From assembly GCF_000875975.1 (NCBI RefSeq), contig NZ_BAWW01000002.1:180241-244240 (forward strand): DNA of 64,000 nucleotides. The letters are read 5' to 3'. Shown here one piece after another: positions 59,001-64,000 of this stretch (within the stretch, counting starts at the first letter, position 1; the number at the start of each line of letters is the position of its first letter). Origin of the DNA: Parachlamydia acanthamoebae. Lineage in GTDB: Bacteria > Chlamydiota > Chlamydiia > Chlamydiales > Parachlamydiaceae. The notes under the pieces were generated by a model, which did not search any database, was not told the origin of the DNA, and saw nothing but the letters and a program-made list of their open reading frames with translations. The position numbers and the translations under genes were made by a program.

Positions 59001-61256
59001 ATGACACAATACATTTTTGATCCAATCGCACAATTAACAGAAGAACTTCAAATCCCAGCCCGAAACATCTCAGCCGTTATCCAGCTTCTTAAGGAGGGAA
59101 ATACAGTCCCCTTTATTGCACGTTATCGAAAAGAGGTGACAGGGAATTTGGATGAAGTGCAGATTAGAGATGTTCAAGAGCGTTATAATTACTTAAGTGA
59201 ATTGGAAGAGCGTAAACAAACAATTCTTCAATCGATTTCTGAACAAGGAAAATTGACGGACGCATTGAAAGCGCAGATTCTGGCGTGTCAGACAAAAAAT
59301 GGACTAGAGGATTTATATCTTCCTTATAAGCCAAAAAGAAGAACGCGTGCATCTATTGCACGTGAAAAAGGACTCGAACCTTTAGCAGAAAAAATGCTGG
59401 CCCAGCCTATTGGAGAAAATGCTCTAGAGTTTGCTGCTTCTTTCATTAATGTGGAAAAAGGTGTTGAAACTGCTGAAGATGCTCTACAAGGAGCGCAAGA
59501 TATTCTAGCTGAACAAATTGCAGAAACAGCCGCCATTCGAGCGCTTGTCCGTGAAGAGTTTGCGACAAGAGGAATGCTTGTTTGTCAAGTTGTGGAAGGC
59601 AAAGATCAAACGGCAACGAAGTATGAACAGTATTATCAATATCAAGAAAAAGTTGTGAACATTCCTTCCCATCGCTACCTGGCTATTCGCAGGGGTGAGC
59701 GTGAGGGAGTATTAGATTTTCATCTAGAAGTAGAAGGCGCACCTCTTTTACATGAAATTTCCCGTATTCTAAAATTAAATCTAGCTTCTTCTTATCATGA
59801 GTATCTGAGCTTGGCGATTGCCGATGGTTATAAACGCTTGCTCGTTCCGTCTGTTGAAACAGATTTACGTGTGGAATTAAAAGTGAAATCGGATCGCGAT
59901 GCAGTGCATATCTTTGCTGAAAATTTGCGCAATCTTTTACTCAGCGCTCCCCTAGGTGAGCACAGTGTAATTGGTGTTGACCCTGGTATTCGCACGGGAT
60001 GTAAATGTGCAACCATCGATGCCACAGGGAAATTTTTGGACAACATGACCATCTATCCTTTTACTGGAGATGTTGAAAAAGCTGCTCGTGATTTTCTTGC
60101 GTTTCTAAATAAACATTCTCCGTTTGCGATTGCGATCGGAAATGGGACGGGTGGAAGAGAAACAGAGGCTTTTGTAAGAAAAATATTATCAGACCACGGT
60201 AAGGGTTCGGTCTTAGTTATTTCTGTCAGCGAAGCTGGTGCTAGTGTTTATAGTGCATCCGATGTCGCTCGGGAAGAGTTTCCTGATCTCGATTTAACTG
60301 TACGAGGCGCAATTTCTATTGCGCGCAGATTACAAGATCCTCTTGCAGAACTTGTTAAAGTCGATCCTAAAGCTATTGGAGTTGGACAATATCAACACGA
60401 CGTATATCAGCAGCTTTTACACGATCAACTATCGCAAGTTGTGGAAAGTTGTGTAAACCATGTCGGCGTAGAACTGAATACAGCAAGTGCTCCATTACTC
60501 TCTTATGTGTCAGGCATTGGAGCCTCGGTCGCTACTAAAATTGTCAAATATCGGGAACAGTTTGGTGCTTTTAAAAAGCGTCAGCAACTGTTATCTGTGC
60601 CAGGACTAGGACCTCGGACTTTTGAGCAAGCCGCGGGATTTCTCCGTGTAAGGGGAGGGGAACACCCACTTGATGCTTCGGCCGTTCACCCTGAGCGTTA
60701 TTCCCTAGTCGAGCAAATGGCGCAAGATTTACAGATTCCTTTAAATGAACTTTGTTCCAACGTGAATTTGGTTAAACAAATTGATTTAAAGCGTTATGTA
60801 ACCGATCAGGTTGGATTACCCACGTTACAAGATATTGTGGAAGAGCTTAAAAAGCCCGGAAGAGATCCTCGCGCCAGCTTTGAATCTGCAAAATTCCGTG
60901 AAGATGTTTTAACTCTCCAAGATTTAAAAGAGAAGATGCAGCTAGAAGGCATTGTCACAAATGTAACGGCATTTGGGGCTTTTGTGGATATTGGTGTTCA
61001 CCAAGATGGCCTGATTCACATCTCAGAATTATCAGACCAATTCATTAAAGATCCTTCAGAAGTTGTGAAAACAGGGGATAAAATTAAAGTGACGGTTTTA
61101 AGCGTGGATATTGAGCGGAAGCGGATTTCCCTTTCGGCTCGTTCACAAAGTGGATCTGCACCAAAAAGTCTAGCCACTAAAGGCAAAGAGTTTAATCGGC
61201 AAGCTCCCAAACCCGCTCCTAAGAAATTTTCTAACAACCCCTTTGCTAATTTATGA
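59001..61256 (+). CDS. tex: Tex-like RNA-binding transcription accessory protein
   Basis: A 751-residue Tex protein. N-terminal helical Tex domain (VPFIARYRKEVTGNLDEVQIRD), a YqgF/RNase H-like domain (VIGVDPGIRTGCKCA near 323), helix-hairpin-helix motifs (SGIGASVATKIVKYREQ, LLSVPGLGPRTFEQAAGFLR), and a C-terminal S1 RNA-binding domain at about 645-720 (GIVTNVTAFGAFVDIGVHQDG). The family affects transcription and RNA processing by an unclear mechanism. It overlaps waaA by 4 bp. Confidence 0.94.
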   Translation: MTQYIFDPIAQLTEELQIPARNISAVIQLLKEGNTVPFIARYRKEVTGNLDEVQIRDVQERYNYLSELEERKQTILQSISEQGKLTDALKAQILACQTKNGLEDLYLPYKPKRRTRASIAREKGLEPLAEKMLAQPIGENALEFAASFINVEKGVETAEDALQGAQDILAEQIAETAAIRALVREEFATRGMLVCQVVEGKDQTATKYEQYYQYQEKVVNIPSHRYLAIRRGEREGVLDFHLEVEGAPLLHEISRILKLNLASSYHEYLSLAIADGYKRLLVPSVETDLRVELKVKSDRDAVHIFAENLRNLLLSAPLGEHSVIGVDPGIRTGCKCATIDATGKFLDNMTIYPFTGDVEKAARDFLAFLNKHSPFAIAIGNGTGGRETEAFVRKILSDHGKGSVLVISVSEAGASVYSASDVAREEFPDLDLTVRGAISIARRLQDPLAELVKVDPKAIGVGQYQHDVYQQLLHDQLSQVVESCVNHVGVELNTASAPLLSYVSGIGASVATKIVKYREQFGAFKKRQQLLSVPGLGPRTFEQAAGFLRVRGGEHPLDASAVHPERYSLVEQMAQDLQIPLNELCSNVNLVKQIDLKRYVTDQVGLPTLQDIVEELKKPGRDPRASFESAKFREDVLTLQDLKEKMQLEGIVTNVTAFGAFVDIGVHQDGLIHISELSDQFIKDPSEVVKTGDKIKVTVLSVDIERKRISLSARSQSGSAPKSLATKGKEFNRQAPKPAPKKFSNNPFANL

Positions 61257-62539
61257 AAAAATGGCATGTGATTTTATACGAGTGCGCCCTGGCAATAGCC
61301 GGGGTCTGTGCACTACCTTGGCTCATTTACCAAGCGATTTTCAAAAAAAAATATCGAAAGAGTTTTTGGAAACGACTGGGATGGGGCTTTCCCGCTATTC
61401 AAAAAGAACAGCGAACTGTTATTTGGATGCATGCTGTTTCAGTCGGAGAAACAAAAGCTATTATAGGTTTGGCAAGATTATTTAAAGAGCGCTTTTCCAA
61501 TTCTCTTTTGATTATCTCATCCATTACAGAAACGGGACATGAAGAAGCACAGCGCAGCCTGCCTTTTGCGGATCATCATGTTTATCTGCCCTTTGATTTT
61601 GGATGGATGATTAAGCCGATCATCAAAAGAATTTCCCCTGACATTGTGATCCTGTCTGAAACAGATTTTTGGTTTAATTTTTTGCATCAGGCCAAACAAT
61701 CTGGGGCGTTTCTTTCTGTTGTGAATGGAAAATTATCTGAGCGGTCTCTAAAAAGATACCAAATGCTCGGATCCTTTTCTCTGTTTTCGCTATTTGATTT
61801 ATTTTGCTTACAGAATACTCAGTATCAAAATCGGTTTTCCTCTTTAAACATCCCTCTAACCAAACTCAGTGTGACGGGTAATTTAAAATGCGGGACTATG
61901 CTACCACGTCTTTCAGAGCAAGAAATTGTCGATTGGAGGGAAAAGCTAGGGTTTTCCACACAAGATCTTGTCCTAACAATCGGATCTACGCATGATCCAG
62001 AAGAGCGAGAGCTTTTAGAGCAATTACAACCGCTTTTACAAAAGTTTCCACAGCTTAAGATTTTGCTAGTCCCTAGACATCCAGAAAGATGTGAACAGGT
62101 TGCGCAATTGTTACATCAATCTGATATTCCTTATGAAAGGTATAGTGCAAATGCATCTAAAGAACAGGCCAGAGTCCTACTGGTGGATGCCATGGGGGTT
62201 TTGCTGAAGTGCTATCAATTATCAGATGTTGCTATTGTAGCGGGTAGTTTTATCGAGAAGGTGGGAGGACATCATATCTTAGAACCTTCCTACTATGAAG
62301 TGCCCGTGTTATTCGGTCCGCATATGCATTCTCAAAGAGAATTTGAGGCGCTTTGCCTTGAGCATGGAGCCGGTCTTCAAGTCAATTATGAAGATATTGC
62401 ACACTCGGTTGAAATGCTTTTAAATGATGAAGCCTTACGTAAAAGCATCGGAAAAAAGGGATTTCAATTGATGCTAGAACTGCAAGGTGCGCACGAAGTC
62501 ACATTTAAAACGCTGCAACAGCATCTTAAACGCATTTAA
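61253..62539 (+). CDS. waaA: 3-deoxy-D-manno-octulosonic acid (KDO) transferase
   Basis: A 428-residue inner-membrane glycosyltransferase that adds KDO to lipid A. One N-terminal membrane helix (residues 7-30), then a GT-B fold: WMHAVSVGETKA, IISSITETGHEEAQ, PDIVILSETDFWFNFLH, and C-terminal GGHHILEPSYYEVPVLFGPHMHSQ. Length is typical. Chlamydial WaaA enzymes can add several KDO units; how many here cannot be read. Start overlaps the tex stop (ATGA). Confidence 0.94.
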   Translation: MKKWHVILYECALAIAGVCALPWLIYQAIFKKKYRKSFWKRLGWGFPAIQKEQRTVIWMHAVSVGETKAIIGLARLFKERFSNSLLIISSITETGHEEAQRSLPFADHHVYLPFDFGWMIKPIIKRISPDIVILSETDFWFNFLHQAKQSGAFLSVVNGKLSERSLKRYQMLGSFSLFSLFDLFCLQNTQYQNRFSSLNIPLTKLSVTGNLKCGTMLPRLSEQEIVDWREKLGFSTQDLVLTIGSTHDPEERELLEQLQPLLQKFPQLKILLVPRHPERCEQVAQLLHQSDIPYERYSANASKEQARVLLVDAMGVLLKCYQLSDVAIVAGSFIEKVGGHHILEPSYYEVPVLFGPHMHSQREFEALCLEHGAGLQVNYEDIAHSVEMLLNDEALRKSIGKKGFQLMLELQGAHEVTFKTLQQHLKRI

Positions 62540-62640
62540 ACGCAATTTGAGCAACTATTTTTTCTTTTTTTTTATTTTACTTGAATCTAAATGTGATTCT
62601 TTGTTATGTTGTTATTTCTTGATCGTTAAGATCGTGTTAT

Positions 62641-62713
62641 CGCGGGGTGGAGCAGGGGTTAGCTCGTTGGGCTCATAACCCAAAGGCCGGAGGTTCGAAT
62701 CCTTCCCCCGCTA
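62641..62713 (+). tRNA. Initiator tRNA-fMet (CAT), copy 1
   Basis: 73-base cloverleaf. Anticodon CAT in a loop on a stem with three G-C pairs (TTGGG / CCCAA), A11-T24 pair, and an unpaired 1-72 position: all initiator hallmarks. The 1-72 mismatch is C-T (C1-U72) rather than the usual C1-A72. No encoded CCA. A weak promoter-like pair (TTGAAT, 18 bases, TATGTT) lies at 62581-62610. Confidence 0.92.
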
Positions 62714-62719
62714 TTTTGT

Positions 62720-62792
62720 GGCGGTATAGCTCAGTCGGTAGAGCAATGGAATCATAATCCATGTGTCGTCGGTTCAAGTCCGGCTGCCGCTA
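62720..62792 (+). tRNA. tRNA-Met (CAT), elongator
   Basis: 73-base cloverleaf starting G-GCGGTA, with acceptor end TGCCGCT, anticodon loop ATCATAA (CAT), T arm GTCGG-TTCAAGT-CCGGC. The paired 1-72 end and A-rich anticodon stem exclude the initiator. A CAT anticodon can also mean tRNA-Ile2 with lysidine; the body fits elongator Met better. CCA not encoded. Confidence 0.88.
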
Positions 62793-62854
62793 AATCGTTT
62801 TAAGTCCGAATGATTAATCTAACCTATTAATCAGCAAGTTCGGCAATCATTTAT

Positions 62855-62927
62855 CGCGGGGTGGAGCAGGGGTTAGCTCGTTGGGCTCATAACCCAAAGG
62901 CCGGAGGTTCGAATCCTTCCCCCGCTA
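62855..62927 (+). tRNA. Initiator tRNA-fMet (CAT), copy 2
   Basis: Identical over all 73 bases to the copy at 62641-62713, including the C-T mismatch at 1-72. It lies 62 bases after the tRNA-Met gene, so the cluster reads fMet-Met-fMet. Confidence 0.92.
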
Positions 62928-62959
62928 TTTTTCCCCTAATCACCAATCCTACTCATTCT

Positions 62960-63700
62960 TCAGTCAATTAGCTCTTCATCCTTTGTTTTTTTTCTAAAGC
63001 TAACTTCACCGGAAACTAATTCATCATTTTCAAATTTTCCTTGCATGATATAGGTATGCCCGATGATTTTGCCTTCAATTAAGGAATCATTGCAGAATTT
63101 TCCTTCACAGATCTCATTGTCTGATGACGTTTTATAGCCCTCGATCAATTTTCCATGCAAAAATTGGCCTCTCCAAATGTCGCCATCTGCATAAAAAATC
63201 GTTCCTCTACCATTTAATCCTCCTTTGCTTTCGTTAAATGTTCCTTCGCAAATACCACTAGAATAAGTACAAAGATTTTTTAGCTTGGCAAGTTCATTTT
63301 CAATCTTCTGGATGATGATCGAATTTTGACCGTGATCCATGAGGTATTGACAGGCTTTTTCCCATTCTCCGATATGGGCTTTTTTGACTATCAAGGAGGG
63401 ATGCCAAACAGTGATTTCTCTGTGAGTAAGTAATCTTCTCTTCACGTCTTTCTCAAAAATATAAAATCTCTTGGCAAAAGCCTGAATTTTTAAACTCTGA
63501 TCTGATGCAATCGCTTGCAATGTTTGACATGTCCCAGCTAGAAGAGCCAGCGTTTTAAGATCACAGTATGAAAATATGAAAAGCTGCAGCTTACTAGGGA
63601 GTTCAAGGAATTTTTTTTGAGTCTCTTGTTGAGTGTGGATGTCAGAAATCATTGTCGTGTCCTCATAGTTCGTTGGTTCGGTATTCTTTTGCGAATACAA
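62960..63700 (-). CDS. F-box and MORN-repeat protein, effector candidate
   Basis: A 246-residue protein. Residues 31-75 form an F-box (FLELPSKLQLFIFSYCDLKT, then LALLAGTCQTLQAIASDQSL), the eukaryotic Skp1-binding motif. Residues about 150-228 contain MORN-like repeats (CEGTFNESKGGLNGRGTIFY, DGDIWRGQFLHGK, CEGKFCNDSLIEGK, QGKFENDELVSG). F-box proteins of amoeba chlamydiae and Legionella enter host SCF ubiquitin ligases, so this is likely a host-directed adaptor with MORN as the target or membrane-binding part. Start at Met1 or Met17. Not in an operon. Confidence 0.75.
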   Translation of the reverse strand: MYSQKNTEPTNYEDTTMISDIHTQQETQKKFLELPSKLQLFIFSYCDLKTLALLAGTCQTLQAIASDQSLKIQAFAKRFYIFEKDVKRRLLTHREITVWHPSLIVKKAHIGEWEKACQYLMDHGQNSIIIQKIENELAKLKNLCTYSSGICEGTFNESKGGLNGRGTIFYADGDIWRGQFLHGKLIEGYKTSSDNEICEGKFCNDSLIEGKIIGHTYIMQGKFENDELVSGEVSFRKKTKDEELID

Positions 63701-64000
63701 ACATCGCTGAATAAGTTCAAGAATTCCTTCAAGGGTAGATTGGATGAGGGCTTACACAGGCAAATGTGAATACTGTTTTTTGTATCAAACTAAACAAATT
63801 ATGCTTATAACAGAGTGTTTATCTGGAAATTTTTTCTTAATAATAAACCCACCCAAGTTGCGTATAACTAACCCAACTCTCGTAGTTATACGCAACTTGG
63901 GTTATTTAATGATAAAAACCATTTAGAATCTTTAATTTTTCTTATTCGAGAATTTCTTATAAAAAGGCTCCAATTAGATCTTCACCCAAAAAAGTTGATT
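63701..64000. other. Right-edge non-coding stretch
   Basis: About 300 bases without a convincing gene, containing the 20-bp inverted repeat. The short open frame at 63744-63926 runs through that repeat and lacks coding character. Confidence 0.4.
63850..63901. repeat. Perfect 20-bp inverted repeat
   Basis: Arms 63850-63869 (ACCCAAGTTGCGTATAACTA) and 63882-63901 are exact reverse complements, separated by 12 bases. No coding sequence is attached. The size fits paired ends of a tiny mobile element or a strong RNA hairpin; the downstream base pattern TTATTTAATG is a poor terminator tail. Confidence 0.85.

Noticed and set aside
63744..63926. A 60-codon plus-strand frame at the right edge
   Set aside because: It crosses the 20-bp inverted repeat, has no ribosome site and lacks protein-like composition.

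Overview
The window looks like chromosome of an amoeba-associated chlamydia (family Parachlamydiaceae or close kin). The grounds are the order dciA-gyrB-gyrA-tmk-holB, which I recall as conserved in Chlamydiae, AT-rich DNA, a KDO transferase, a citrate synthase/malate dehydrogenase pair and several proteins with eukaryote-like domains (F-box plus MORN, BTB/BACK, a PI3/4-kinase-like fold, LRR). Species cannot be fixed from sequence alone. No phage, CRISPR array, rRNA or intact insertion sequence is visible. Three tRNA genes lie near the right end.

Layout. 1-4.7 kb: the tail of a Pro-rich protein overlapping a small outer-membrane barrel gene, a TPR protein whose Shine-Dalgarno lies in a strong hairpin, an iron-permease-like membrane protein, and a kinase-fold effector candidate with a small downstream partner. 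4.8-13.2 kb: replication block on the minus strand (glucokinase-type ROK, DciA-like protein, gyrB, gyrA, tmk, holB). 13.3-24.9 kb: TPR protein, ligA, sodC lipoprotein, queC (copy 1), brnQ, a compact unit for a 26-residue hydrophobic peptide, DUF2937-like, Asn-rich, Nudix and LRR proteins, DUF423 and rlmI. 25-32.5 kb: BTB/BACK protein with an out-of-frame tail, then acs-ribD-hydrolase. 32.6-38.8 kb: secreted cyclophilin, CPBP protease, FAD oxidoreductase, two unknown proteins. 38.8-46 kb: mdh-gltA-membrane protein, a decayed stretch, queE-queC (copy 2), and a protein with an RNA polymerase alpha-CTD-like domain. 46-58.9 kb: a 1362-residue membrane-anchored coiled coil with an exact 189-bp internal duplication, a DUF255 thioredoxin-like protein, a Lys-rich coiled coil, an NlpC/P60-like protein, a methyltransferase and an MscS-type channel. 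59-64 kb: tex-waaA, tRNA-fMet/Met/fMet, an F-box-MORN protein and a perfect 20-bp inverted repeat.

Functionally, housekeeping blocks (DNA topology and ligation, queuosine, riboflavin, acetate to TCA cycle, lipid A core, envelope mechanics) alternate with single, lineage-specific genes that look like host-interaction factors. The most novel items are the tiny promoter-peptide-terminator unit at 20.15-20.31 kb, the effector-like genes, two distinct QueC types, and the alpha-CTD-like protein.
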